A DNA stretch of 64,000 nucleotides from Streptomyces sp. TRM49041 (GTDB lineage: Bacteria > Actinomycetota > Actinomycetes > Streptomycetales > Streptomycetaceae), in contig NZ_VSRY01000158.1 in NCBI RefSeq assembly GCF_008271805.1, forward strand, positions 62,001 through 126,000. The letters run 5' to 3'. The notes under the pieces were generated by a model, which saw only the letters and a list, made by a program, of their open reading frames with translations, ran no database searches and was not told the origin of the DNA. Made by a program: the position numbers and the translations under genes. How positions within the stretch are numbered: position 1 is the stretch's first letter; each line of letters starts with the position of its first letter. Below, piece by piece: positions 18,609-27,686 of this stretch.

Positions 18609-19898
18609 ATGGCACTCGGTCGGCATTCCGATTTCAACCGCCTGTGGTTCGGGCAGACCGTCAGCAACTTCGGCGACAAGATCTCACTGCTCGCGCTTCC
18701 CACCCTCGCGGTCGTCTTCCTCGACGGAGGAGCGTTCGAGGTCGGCGTCCTCGGCGCACTGCGGTTCCTCCCCTTCCTCCTGTTGGCCCCCGTAGCCGGG
18801 CTCATCGCCGACAGGGTCTCGCGCCGCACGGTCATGATCGTGGCCGACCTGGGCCGCTTCGTGGCCCTCGGCTCGATCCCACTGGCCTTCGCGCTGGACT
18901 CCGTCACGATGGTCCACGTCTACATCGTGGCCGGCCTCTCCGGCATCCTGACCACCTTCTTCGAGGTCTCGTACCAGTCCTGGCTGCCGCAGCTGATCGG
19001 CACGGAGAACCTGGTCGAGGGCAACACCAAGCTCCAGATCAGCCGTAGCCTCGCCGAGGCCGTCGGCGCCGGCGCCGGTGGTGCGCTGATGCAGGTGCTC
19101 GGCGCCGCCCGCGCCATCACGGTGGACGCGTTCACCTTCCTGATCTCCCTGGTCGCCCTGCTGATCATCCGGCACCGGGACACCCGGGCGAGGGTCGAGG
19201 AGACGAAGGCGTCGGCCAAGGCGGAGATGAAGGAGGGTCTGAAGACCCTCTTCGGCAACCCGGTCCTGCGCGGCCTGTTCACCGCCAACGTCGTGGTCAA
19301 CCTCGGTGCCGCGATGGGTGACGCGCTGCTGATCGTGTACGCGTACAAGGTCCTCGACCTGAGCCCCGGCCAGGTGGGCGCGGCCTTCGCCGTGATGTCG
19401 GTCTTCGTGATCGTCGGCGCGGTCCTGTCCGAGCAGGTCACCAAGGTGCTCACGGTCGGCCGCACCCTGGTCCTGACCGCGGTCGTGCTGGGCGCCGGCT
19501 ACATCCTGGTGCCGACGGGCGGCGCGGTCGCCGGGTTCGTCGGGCTGATCGTGGTCCAGGCCGTCATCGGCTTCGTGTCCCCGATGTTCGACATCCACGT
19601 CCTCAGCCTGGTCCAGGGCGTCACCCCGAACGAGCAGATGGGCCGTGTCAGCGGTGCCGCCCTCTCGGCGGTCTACGGCGCACTGTCCCTCGGCTACTTC
19701 GCGGGCGGCGCGCTGGGGGAGACGCTCGGCCTCACCGGAGCCCTGGCGGTCGCCGGTGCGATCACCATCGTCGGTGGTCTGACACTGCTCCGCGGCCCGG
19801 TCGCCTCGATCAAGGAGATGCCCGGCGGGGACGCCCCGGGCGACGCCGATCCGGCGGAGTCCTCCGCGGGCGCGGACGACGCGAAGGTCGGCGCGTAG
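18609..19898 (+). CDS. MFS exporter of the peptide cluster
   Basis: 429-aa major facilitator with about twelve hydrophobic segments, resembling the MFS_3/enterobactin-exporter-like group (N-terminal DFNRLWFGQTVSNFGDKIS, LIADRVSRR loop between TM2 and TM3). The C-terminal 30 residues are acidic and Ala-rich. ATG at 18609 has AAAAGGG upstream. The 87 bases before it hold the likely promoter. It is followed by a hairpin. Position inside the cluster suggests product export and self-resistance at the cytoplasmic membrane. Confidence 0.87.
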   Translation: MALGRHSDFNRLWFGQTVSNFGDKISLLALPTLAVVFLDGGAFEVGVLGALRFLPFLLLAPVAGLIADRVSRRTVMIVADLGRFVALGSIPLAFALDSVTMVHVYIVAGLSGILTTFFEVSYQSWLPQLIGTENLVEGNTKLQISRSLAEAVGAGAGGALMQVLGAARAITVDAFTFLISLVALLIIRHRDTRARVEETKASAKAEMKEGLKTLFGNPVLRGLFTANVVVNLGAAMGDALLIVYAYKVLDLSPGQVGAAFAVMSVFVIVGAVLSEQVTKVLTVGRTLVLTAVVLGAGYILVPTGGAVAGFVGLIVVQAVIGFVSPMFDIHVLSLVQGVTPNEQMGRVSGAALSAVYGALSLGYFAGGALGETLGLTGALAVAGAITIVGGLTLLRGPVASIKEMPGGDAPGDADPAESSAGADDAKVGA

Positions 19899-19920
19899 GG
19901 CGACCTGGCACGTCGGAGAG

Positions 19921-19942
19921 GGTGCCGACTCTTCGGCACCCG
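19921..19942 (+). terminator. Hairpin after the MFS exporter
   Basis: GGGTGCCGA pairs perfectly with TCGGCACCC around a CTCT loop, 22 bases after the exporter stop. The remaining bases to 20164 hold the likely promoter of the next NRPS transcript. Confidence 0.6.
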
Positions 19943-20164
19943 CTCCGCACGCGCACCCCGCGCTCCGGCCGCAGTATCGCGGCCGTGTCCGCACCACCCG
20001 GCGCCCCCCGCGCACCACCGCCGTACCCCGCGCACCGGCTGCCGCGCCTCGTCGCCGCCGGCGCGGCCCGCCCGCCGGCGCGGCCCATCCGCCGCGTACC
20101 GGCCGCGCCCGCAATCCCGTAGCCCTCGCCGTATTCCTCTCCATCAGACGCACGGAGGCACAAG

Positions 20165-23100
20165 GTGAGCGAGTCCCTCGCCGAACGAATAGCCGCACTG
20201 CCGAAGTCCCGCCGGGCACTGTTCCAGGCCCTCGCGGGCCGCAACGGGGGGCGCGCCGCCGTACGGGAGGACCCCCAGCCGGCACCGCGGGACCACTCCG
20301 AGGCGCCGGTGCTCTCCTTCGCCCAGCGCCGCCTGTGGTTCGTCGACCAGCTCCAGCCGGGCAGCCCGGCCTACAACGTGCCGGTCGCCACCCGCATCCG
20401 CGGCCCCCTCGACGTCGCCGCCCTGCACGGCGCCCTCCAGGACGTAGTGGACCGGCACGAGGTCCTGCGCACCGTCTACCGGGACGTGCCCGGCGCCGCC
20501 GAGGCAGTGCCCCGGGTGATCGACGGTTACCGGCTGCCCCTGCCCGTCACCGAGCTGCCCGACGAGGCCGCCGTCCGCGCCTTCTACGACGCGGACGCGT
20601 CCGCGCCCTTCGACCTCGCGGGCGCCGTGCCGCTGCGCGCCTCGCTCGCCCGGCTCTCCGCCACCGACCACGTCCTCGTCCTCAACCTCCACCACATCGT
20701 CACCGACGGCTGGTCGATGCGGCTGCTGACCACCGAGCTCGAACGCGCCTACGCGGCCCGCACCGGAGCGGACGCCGAGCCGCTGCCCCCGCTCGCCCTC
20801 CAGTACGCGGACTTCGCGGCCTGGCAGCGCCGCCGTATCAGCGGCGACCGCCTCGCGGAGCTCACCGGCTTCTGGCGCGAGGAGCTGAGCGGCGCCGCCC
20901 CCGTGGACCTGCCGACCGACCGGCCCCGGCCGCCCGTCTTCGGCCACGCCGGGGCCTCCCGGTACATCGAGCTGCCCCCGCGGCTCATCGAGCGGCTGCG
21001 GGAGTTCGGCAAGTCGGAGGGCGCCACCCTCTACATGACGATGCTGGCCGGCTTCGCCGCCACCCTGCGCCGCTGGACCGGCCAGGAGGACGTCGTCGTC
21101 GGCACCTCCGTCTCCGGCCGCGACCACCCCGCCTTCGGCGACCTGGTCGGGTTCTTCGTCAACACCCTGCCGCTGCGCATCAGAACGGGCGGCGACCCGG
21201 GCTTCGCCGAGCTGGTCCGCTCCACCCGGCACACCACACTCCAGGCGTACGCGCACCAGGAGCTCCCCTTCGATCTGATCGTCGACGCGGTCGGGCTGCC
21301 GCGCGACCCCAGCCGCCCGCCCCTCACCTCCGTGATGTTCCTGCTGGACGAGACCCCCGACACCGCGCCCGGCCTCACCGGACTCGCCACCGAGCCCCTC
21401 GACTTCTCCTCCCGCGCCACCAAGTACGACCTGATGATCAGCGTCCACGACACCGGCAGCGCCGTCCGCGCCCTCGTGGAGTACCCCACCGACCTCTTCG
21501 ACGCCCCGACCGTCGACCGGCTCCTGGGCCACTTCCTCGCCACCCTGGAAGCCGCCGTCGAACGGCCCACGGACCCCCTCTCCGCCCTGCCGCTGCTCAC
21601 GGAGGCCGAACGGCGCGCCGCCCTGGACGACTGGAACGCCACCCGCGCCCCCTTTCCCCAGGACGCCTGCCTCCACCACCTGTTCGAGGAGCACGCCGAC
21701 CGGCGCCCCGGCACCGCGGCCGTCGTCTGCGGCGGGATGGGCGGCTGGACCGTCACCTACGGCGAGCTGGAGGAGCGCGCCAACCGGCTCGCGCACCGGC
21801 TCACCGAGGCGGGGGCGGGACCCGACCGGACCGTCGCACTCTGTCTGCGCCGCGGCCCCGGCCTGGTCACCGCGATCCTCGCCGTGCTCAAGGCGGGCGC
21901 CGCCTACGTTCCGCTCGACCCGGACTACCCGGCCGAGCGGCTGCGCCTGCTGCTGCGGGACGCGGCACCGCCGATCGTGATCTCGGACTCGGAGCTGATC
22001 GGCCGGCTGCCGCTGGACCCCGGCACCACCCGCATCCTGCTCGACACCGACCGGCGGCCGGCGGAGCTGCCCGCGACCCGGCCCGCCGTTCCCGTCACCT
22101 CCCGCGACCTCGCGTATGTCATCTTCACCTCGGGCTCCACCGGCACTCCCAAGGGCATCGCGCTGGAGCACCGCGGCGTCGTCAACAACCTGCTCGACCT
22201 CAACCGCTCCTACGGCATCGGGCCCGGCGACGCGGTGCTCGCGCTGTCGTCGCCGAGCTTCGACATGAGCGTGTACGAGACGCTCGGCATGCTCGCCGCC
22301 GGCGGCACGATCGTCCTGCCCGACCCGGCCGCGGCCAAGGACCCGGCGCACTGGGCCGACCTCGTCGAGCGCCACGGCGTCAGCGTGTGGAACTCCGCAC
22401 CGGCCCTGCTCGGCCTCCTGCTCGACCAGCTGGAGCACGCCGCCGGCCCGGCACTGCCCGGGCTGCGCGTCGCCTTCCTCGGCGGCGACTGGATTCCCGT
22501 CACCCACCCGGAGCGGATACGGGCCTTCGCCCCCGAGCTGGCCTTCGCGGCGCTCGGCGGGGCGACCGAGGCGTCCATCCACTCCGTGGAGTACCGGGTC
22601 GGCCGCGTCGAGCCGGGCTGGACGAAGCTGCCGTACGGCCGCCCCATGGCCAACCAGCGCACCTACATCCTCGACCCCGCCGACCGCCTTGTCCCGGTCG
22701 GTGTGCCCGGCGAGCTCCACCTCGGGGGAGTGGGGCTGGCGCGCGGATACCTCAACAGGCCCGAGCTGACAGCGGAGAAGTTCGTCCACGTCGAGCTGGA
22801 GCCCGGCCGTACCGAACGGCTCTACCGCACCGGCGACCTCGCCCGCTACCGGTCCGACGGCACCATCGAGCTCCTCGGCCGCACCGACTTCCGCATCAAG
22901 CTCAACGGCCTGCGCATCGAGCCCGGCGAGGTGGAGAGCGCCCTGCGGGAACGGCCGGGCGTCCGTGAGGCCGTAGTCGTCGCCCGGCAGGTCGCCGGCT
23001 CTGCCCGCCTGGTCGGCTACGTCGTCCCCGAGGACGGCGCCGCGGCCCCGGACCCCGGTGCGCTGCGCGCCGCCTTGGGCGGCGTGCTCCCGCCGCACTG

Positions 23101-24340
23101 CGTGCCCGCCGAACTCGTCGTGCTGGACCGGCTGCCGCTCAGCCCCAACGGCAAGGTCGACCGCACCGCCCTGCCCGAGCCGCGCACCGCGGCGCCGCGG
23201 CCCCCGGCGGCACCCGGGAGCGGCGAGTCAGGCCCCGTCACGCCCGTCGGCCGCACGCCCGCCGGCCTCGCACCGGGCACCCTCGCACCGGGCACCGGCA
23301 CACCCGGCGAGGCCGGCACCGGCGACCCCGCGACCCGGGGCGTCGCGGCCGTCTGGGCCGATGTCCTCGGCCTGACGGCCGTCGGAGCCGATGACGACTT
23401 CTTCGCCCTGGGCGGCGACTCCTTCGCCGCCGTCCGCGCGGTGCGTGCCGTCGCCGACGCCCTGCCCGGGGCGGGTGCCCTGCGCGTGGTCGACCTGTTC
23501 AGCAACCCCACCCCCGCCGGCCTCGCCGCCCGCGCCGCCGAACTCGCCGACCGCTCCGCCGACGGGCGCGCGGCGCACCGGCTGCTGCACCGGCTGTCCC
23601 CGAGCCCGGCGGCCGGACCCGCCCCGCTCACCCTCGTGTGCTTCCCGCACGGCGGCGGCGACGCCATCGCCTACCAGCCGCTGGCCGCCCATCTCCCGCC
23701 GCACATCGAGCTGCTGGCAGTGTCTCCTCCCGGGCACGACCCGCTCGCCCCCGGGCCCATGCTCCCGGTCACCGAGCTGGCCGAACGCGCCGCCCGCGAG
23801 ATCGCCCGTACCGTCACCGGACCGTTCGCCGTCTACGGGCACTGCGCCGGAGTAGTCACGGCCCTGGAGGCCACACGCGTCCTGGAGCGCGACGGCCTGC
23901 GTCCGGTCGCCCTGCACCTCGCGGCCGCCCTCCCGGAGGACGACCCGGACTTCGCCCTGCGGATGGAACGCAGCTCCACCGACGAGGACCTCGTCGCCTA
24001 CCTCAGCACCATGGACGGCTTCGACGGCGTCCTCGACGACAGCGACCTGACGGCCGTGCTCCGGATGGTCCGGCACGACATGACGGAGGCCGCCCGGTTC
24101 TTCGCCCGTACCCCCCAAGGCTACGAACAGCCGCTCGTCACCCCGCTCACCTGCGTCATCGGCGACGCCGACGACGCGACGCAGGGCTATGAGCAGGGCC
24201 ACCGGGCCTGGGGCCGGTACGCCCGCGACCTACGGCTCGCCGTGATCCCCGACGGCCGCCACTACTTCGCCAAGCATCTGCCCGACCGGCTCGCCGCACT
24301 CCTGGCCGACCTGCACCGCAACGGAGGAACTCATGTCTGA
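20165..24340 (+). CDS. NRPS C-A-PCP-TE termination module with Cys-type thioesterase
   Basis: 1391-aa terminal module. The C domain has an intact HHIVTDG at about residues 176-182. The A domain has FTSGSTGTPKG near 654 and PNGKVDR. My hand-read code DMYNFGLIHK, with the WNSAPAL and GGDWIP blocks, resembles Cys/Ser-type A domains of heterocycle-forming modules; alpha-methylserine is a candidate. The PCP has GGDSF near 1085, after a long Pro/Ala/Thr linker. The thioesterase nucleophile motif is GHCAG, with Cys1227 instead of Ser. Cys-type TEs are known for unusual release such as beta-lactone formation (ObiF). GTG at 20165 has GGAGG upstream. It overlaps the next NRPS by 8 bases. It should act last although it is encoded before module 24333. 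Confidence 0.94.
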   Translation: MSESLAERIAALPKSRRALFQALAGRNGGRAAVREDPQPAPRDHSEAPVLSFAQRRLWFVDQLQPGSPAYNVPVATRIRGPLDVAALHGALQDVVDRHEVLRTVYRDVPGAAEAVPRVIDGYRLPLPVTELPDEAAVRAFYDADASAPFDLAGAVPLRASLARLSATDHVLVLNLHHIVTDGWSMRLLTTELERAYAARTGADAEPLPPLALQYADFAAWQRRRISGDRLAELTGFWREELSGAAPVDLPTDRPRPPVFGHAGASRYIELPPRLIERLREFGKSEGATLYMTMLAGFAATLRRWTGQEDVVVGTSVSGRDHPAFGDLVGFFVNTLPLRIRTGGDPGFAELVRSTRHTTLQAYAHQELPFDLIVDAVGLPRDPSRPPLTSVMFLLDETPDTAPGLTGLATEPLDFSSRATKYDLMISVHDTGSAVRALVEYPTDLFDAPTVDRLLGHFLATLEAAVERPTDPLSALPLLTEAERRAALDDWNATRAPFPQDACLHHLFEEHADRRPGTAAVVCGGMGGWTVTYGELEERANRLAHRLTEAGAGPDRTVALCLRRGPGLVTAILAVLKAGAAYVPLDPDYPAERLRLLLRDAAPPIVISDSELIGRLPLDPGTTRILLDTDRRPAELPATRPAVPVTSRDLAYVIFTSGSTGTPKGIALEHRGVVNNLLDLNRSYGIGPGDAVLALSSPSFDMSVYETLGMLAAGGTIVLPDPAAAKDPAHWADLVERHGVSVWNSAPALLGLLLDQLEHAAGPALPGLRVAFLGGDWIPVTHPERIRAFAPELAFAALGGATEASIHSVEYRVGRVEPGWTKLPYGRPMANQRTYILDPADRLVPVGVPGELHLGGVGLARGYLNRPELTAEKFVHVELEPGRTERLYRTGDLARYRSDGTIELLGRTDFRIKLNGLRIEPGEVESALRERPGVREAVVVARQVAGSARLVGYVVPEDGAAAPDPGALRAALGGVLPPHCVPAELVVLDRLPLSPNGKVDRTALPEPRTAAPRPPAAPGSGESGPVTPVGRTPAGLAPGTLAPGTGTPGEAGTGDPATRGVAAVWADVLGLTAVGADDDFFALGGDSFAAVRAVRAVADALPGAGALRVVDLFSNPTPAGLAARAAELADRSADGRAAHRLLHRLSPSPAAGPAPLTLVCFPHGGGDAIAYQPLAAHLPPHIELLAVSPPGHDPLAPGPMLPVTELAERAAREIARTVTGPFAVYGHCAGVVTALEATRVLERDGLRPVALHLAAALPEDDPDFALRMERSSTDEDLVAYLSTMDGFDGVLDDSDLTAVLRMVRHDMTEAARFFARTPQGYEQPLVTPLTCVIGDADDATQGYEQGHRAWGRYARDLRLAVIPDGRHYFAKHLPDRLAALLADLHRNGGTHV

Positions 24341-27300
24341 TCTCGCCGAACGGCTCGGCCGGCTGCCCCAGGGGCAGCGCTCCCGGCTGCTGGGCCGGAT
24401 GCGCAACCAGATGACCGCCGGTGTCGGTCACCGGGTCGAACTCCAGCGCGCCGACCACGGCCCGCGCTCCCGCGCCTCCTTCCAGCAGGAGCAGATGTGG
24501 TTCATCGACCGGCTGGGCGCGGGGAAGGCACGCAACAACATAGCCCTGGCGATACGCCTGGACGGTCCGCTCGACCGGGCCGCGCTCCACGAGGCGCTCA
24601 ACGCGGTCGTCGCGAGCCACCAGGTGCTGCACAGCAAGCTCGTCGAGGTCGACGGGGTGCCCTGGCAGGAGCCCGTGCCCGCCTTCGTGCTCGGCGTCCA
24701 GACCAGCGACTTCGCCGACAGCGACGACCCGGACCGGGAGCTGGCCGAGCTCACCGCCTCCTGCGCGTCGGCGCCCTTCGACCTGGCCGCCGCCCCGCCC
24801 GTACGGGCCCATCTGGTGCGCCTCGCCGCCGAGCGGCACATCCTGCTGTGGGTGGTCCACCACGTCGTCTGGGACCCCGGCTCCACCCGCATCTTCACCG
24901 AGGAGCTCACCTCCTGCTACGCCGACGCAGCCAAGGGCAGGCGCCCGGAGGCCGCCGCCCCGCCCGTCGAGTACGCCGACTTCGCGGCCTGGCAGCGCGC
25001 CAAGCTCGACAACGCCGAGCACCGCAGGGCGCTCTCCGACAAGTGGCGGCAGCTGCTCGCCGGCGCCGAGGCCACCGAGGTCATGCCCGACCACCCGCGC
25101 AGCCCCGAGACCCGCGGCGACGGCCGCGGTCTGACGCTCACGCTGGAGCAGGAAGTCCTGGACCGGCTGGAGGAGGTGGCCGAGAGCTCCGGCACCACCG
25201 TCTTCACCACGGTCCTCGCCGCCTTCAACGCGCTGCTGCGGCACTGGACACACACCGAGGACGTCGTCGTCGGCACGGCGAGCGCCTCGCGCCCGCACCC
25301 CGACCTGGAACGCGTCATCGGCTGCTTCGTCCAGATGATCACCCTGCGTACGGAGGTGGGCGACGACCTCACCTTCCGCGAGCTCGTCGCGCGCACCGCG
25401 GGCACCGTGATGGACGCCTTCACGCACAGCGAGCTGCCCTTCGAGCAGGTCGTCGACGCGGTCAGCCCGGTCCGCGACCCGCTGCGCCACCCGCTGTTCC
25501 AGATCGAGTTCACCTCGCTCGGCCGCTGGGGCACACACACCGCCGAGGCCGCCGGGGTCGAGTTCGCCGTCGAGCAACTGCACGACGGGGCGGCCAAGTT
25601 CGACATGAGCTTCCTCGTCGGCGAGAACGACGGGCTGGAGCTGTCCCTGGAGTACAACACCTCGCTCTACCGGCACGGCACGGCCGCCGCCCTCCTCGCC
25701 GCCCTCCGGCGTGTCATCGAGCAGGTCGCCGAGAACCCCGACGTCCGGATCGGCGAACTCAGCCTGGTCGAGGAACCGGCCGCCTCCCGGCACGCCCGCG
25801 AGCTTTCCCGGGGCGGCCCCGTCGACGAGGCGGCCTGGACCACCACACTCGACCGCGCGTTCCGTGAGCGCGCCACCATCCAGCCGGACGCCGTCGCCGT
25901 CCGCCACGGCACCACGACGCTCGACTACGCGGCCCTGGACCGCTGGTCGGAGGCGATCGCCCACCGCATGCGCGACCGGGGCGTACGGCACGGTGACCCG
26001 GTCGCCGTCTGCCTCGGGCGCGGCCCCGCGGCCGTGGCGGCACTGCTCGGCACTCTCAAGGCCGGCGCCCACTACATACCCGTCGACCCGGCCGCACCCG
26101 CCGAGCGCACCAGGACCGTGCTCGCCGACGCCGGCGTCCGGCACGCCCTGGTCGACGACACGGCCGAGCTGCCCGGGCCGCTGGAGCTCGTCATGGCCGG
26201 CGCGAACGCGCCGGTGCGCGAAGTGCCGTCGCTCGCACCGACGTCGACCCCCGCCGACCTCGCCTATGTGCTCTACACCTCGGGCAGCAGCGGCACTCCC
26301 AAGGGCGTGATGATCGAGCACCGTTCGGTCACCCACTTCTCCCGCACCATCGCCCGGGCGTACGAGATAGGGGTCGGCGACCGCGTCCTGCACTTCGCGC
26401 CGCTCACCTTCGACGTGTCCGTCTTCGAGATCTTCACCACCCTGCTGGCGGGCGGTGAACTGGTCATCGCGACCGACGACGAACGCCGCGACCCGGCCCT
26501 CCTCCAGGCCCGGCTGCGCGACGACGCGGTGACCGTGGCGGAACTGCCCCCCGCCCTGCTGCCGCTGCTGGACCAGGCCGGGCTGCCCGACCTGCGGCTG
26601 GTCTCCGTCGGCGGCGAGGCGTTCCCCGGCAAGCTGGTCGCCGAGTGGACCGCGGGGGAGCGCCGCTTCGTCAACGGCTACGGCCCCACCGAGGCCACCG
26701 TCGCCGTCACCCTGATGGACTGCACCGGCAGCTACGACCGCAATCCGCCCATCGGCCGCCCCATGCCCGGCCATCAGGCGTTCGTGCTCGACGAGCGGCT
26801 GCGTCCCGTGCCGCCCGGAGTGCCCGCCGAACTGTGTGTCGCGGGGCCCGGCGTGGCCCGCGGTTATCTCGGCAGGCCCGAGCTGACCGCCGAACGGTTC
26901 GTCACCAACCCGTACGCGGACGGCCCCGAGACCGAGCGCCTCTACCGCACCGGCGACCTGGTGCGCTGGCTGCCCGGCGGGAACCTGGAGTTCCTCGGCC
27001 GCACCGACCGCCAGCTGAAGCTGCGCGGCCACCGCATCGAACCGGGTGAGGTCGAGGCCGTCCTCGTCGGCCACCCCTCGGTGCAGCAGGCCGTCGCCGT
27101 CGCCCAGCCGGCCGCCGGCGGCGAGCGGATGCTCGTCGCGTACGTCACCGTCGAGCAGGTCGGCGCCTACGCCTCCGAGGTCGCCGACGCCGAGGGACTG
27201 CGTGCCTACGCCGCGTCCCGACTCCCCGGATACATGGTGCCGGTCGTCATGGTCCTGGAGGAACTGCCCCTCACCCCGCACGGCAAGGTCGACACGGCGG

Positions 27301-27686
27301 CGCTGCCGCTGCCCGTCGACCAGACCGCCGGCGGTACGGCTCCGCGCGACGCCGTCGAGGAGCAGATCTGCCGCGACATCCTCACGCCGCTGCTGGAGTG
27401 GTCGAGTCCCGACGTCGAGGGCGACTTCTTCGCGCTCGGCGGCAGCTCGCTCCAGGCCACCATCGTGGTGTCCCGGGTCCGCGCCCTGTTCGGCATCGAC
27501 ATCGCCCTCGCCGACTTCTTCGGCCGCCCCACCGTCGCGGGCCTCGCCGACCTCGTCCGCGGCGCGCAGGCCGAGGCGGCCGGCGAACACGACCGGCTGC
27601 TGGCGGTCTTCGACCAGATCGAGAACATGAGCGACGACGAGGCGGCCGCGCTGCTCAGCTCCCTGCAGAACCCGGAGGGCGCGTGA
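24333..27686 (+). CDS. NRPS C-A-PCP elongation module
   Basis: 1117-aa single module. The C-domain active site reads HHVVWDPG (H176, H177, D181); Pro replaces the first Gly of the usual HHxxxDG, but both His and the Asp are kept. The A domain has YTSGSSGTPKG near 648 and PHGKVDT. My hand-read code is DVFESGGVAK. Glu at position 278 recalls ornithine-type pockets (DVGEIGSIDK), so a basic amino acid such as lysine is plausible. The PCP has GGSSL near 1038. ATG at 24333 has GGAGGAA upstream and overlaps the previous stop. Its own stop overlaps the lone C-domain gene. The lysine-derived tambroline position of tambromycin would fit this module. Confidence 0.93.
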   Translation: MSDLAERLGRLPQGQRSRLLGRMRNQMTAGVGHRVELQRADHGPRSRASFQQEQMWFIDRLGAGKARNNIALAIRLDGPLDRAALHEALNAVVASHQVLHSKLVEVDGVPWQEPVPAFVLGVQTSDFADSDDPDRELAELTASCASAPFDLAAAPPVRAHLVRLAAERHILLWVVHHVVWDPGSTRIFTEELTSCYADAAKGRRPEAAAPPVEYADFAAWQRAKLDNAEHRRALSDKWRQLLAGAEATEVMPDHPRSPETRGDGRGLTLTLEQEVLDRLEEVAESSGTTVFTTVLAAFNALLRHWTHTEDVVVGTASASRPHPDLERVIGCFVQMITLRTEVGDDLTFRELVARTAGTVMDAFTHSELPFEQVVDAVSPVRDPLRHPLFQIEFTSLGRWGTHTAEAAGVEFAVEQLHDGAAKFDMSFLVGENDGLELSLEYNTSLYRHGTAAALLAALRRVIEQVAENPDVRIGELSLVEEPAASRHARELSRGGPVDEAAWTTTLDRAFRERATIQPDAVAVRHGTTTLDYAALDRWSEAIAHRMRDRGVRHGDPVAVCLGRGPAAVAALLGTLKAGAHYIPVDPAAPAERTRTVLADAGVRHALVDDTAELPGPLELVMAGANAPVREVPSLAPTSTPADLAYVLYTSGSSGTPKGVMIEHRSVTHFSRTIARAYEIGVGDRVLHFAPLTFDVSVFEIFTTLLAGGELVIATDDERRDPALLQARLRDDAVTVAELPPALLPLLDQAGLPDLRLVSVGGEAFPGKLVAEWTAGERRFVNGYGPTEATVAVTLMDCTGSYDRNPPIGRPMPGHQAFVLDERLRPVPPGVPAELCVAGPGVARGYLGRPELTAERFVTNPYADGPETERLYRTGDLVRWLPGGNLEFLGRTDRQLKLRGHRIEPGEVEAVLVGHPSVQQAVAVAQPAAGGERMLVAYVTVEQVGAYASEVADAEGLRAYAASRLPGYMVPVVMVLEELPLTPHGKVDTAALPLPVDQTAGGTAPRDAVEEQICRDILTPLLEWSSPDVEGDFFALGGSSLQATIVVSRVRALFGIDIALADFFGRPTVAGLADLVRGAQAEAAGEHDRLLAVFDQIENMSDDEAAALLSSLQNPEGA

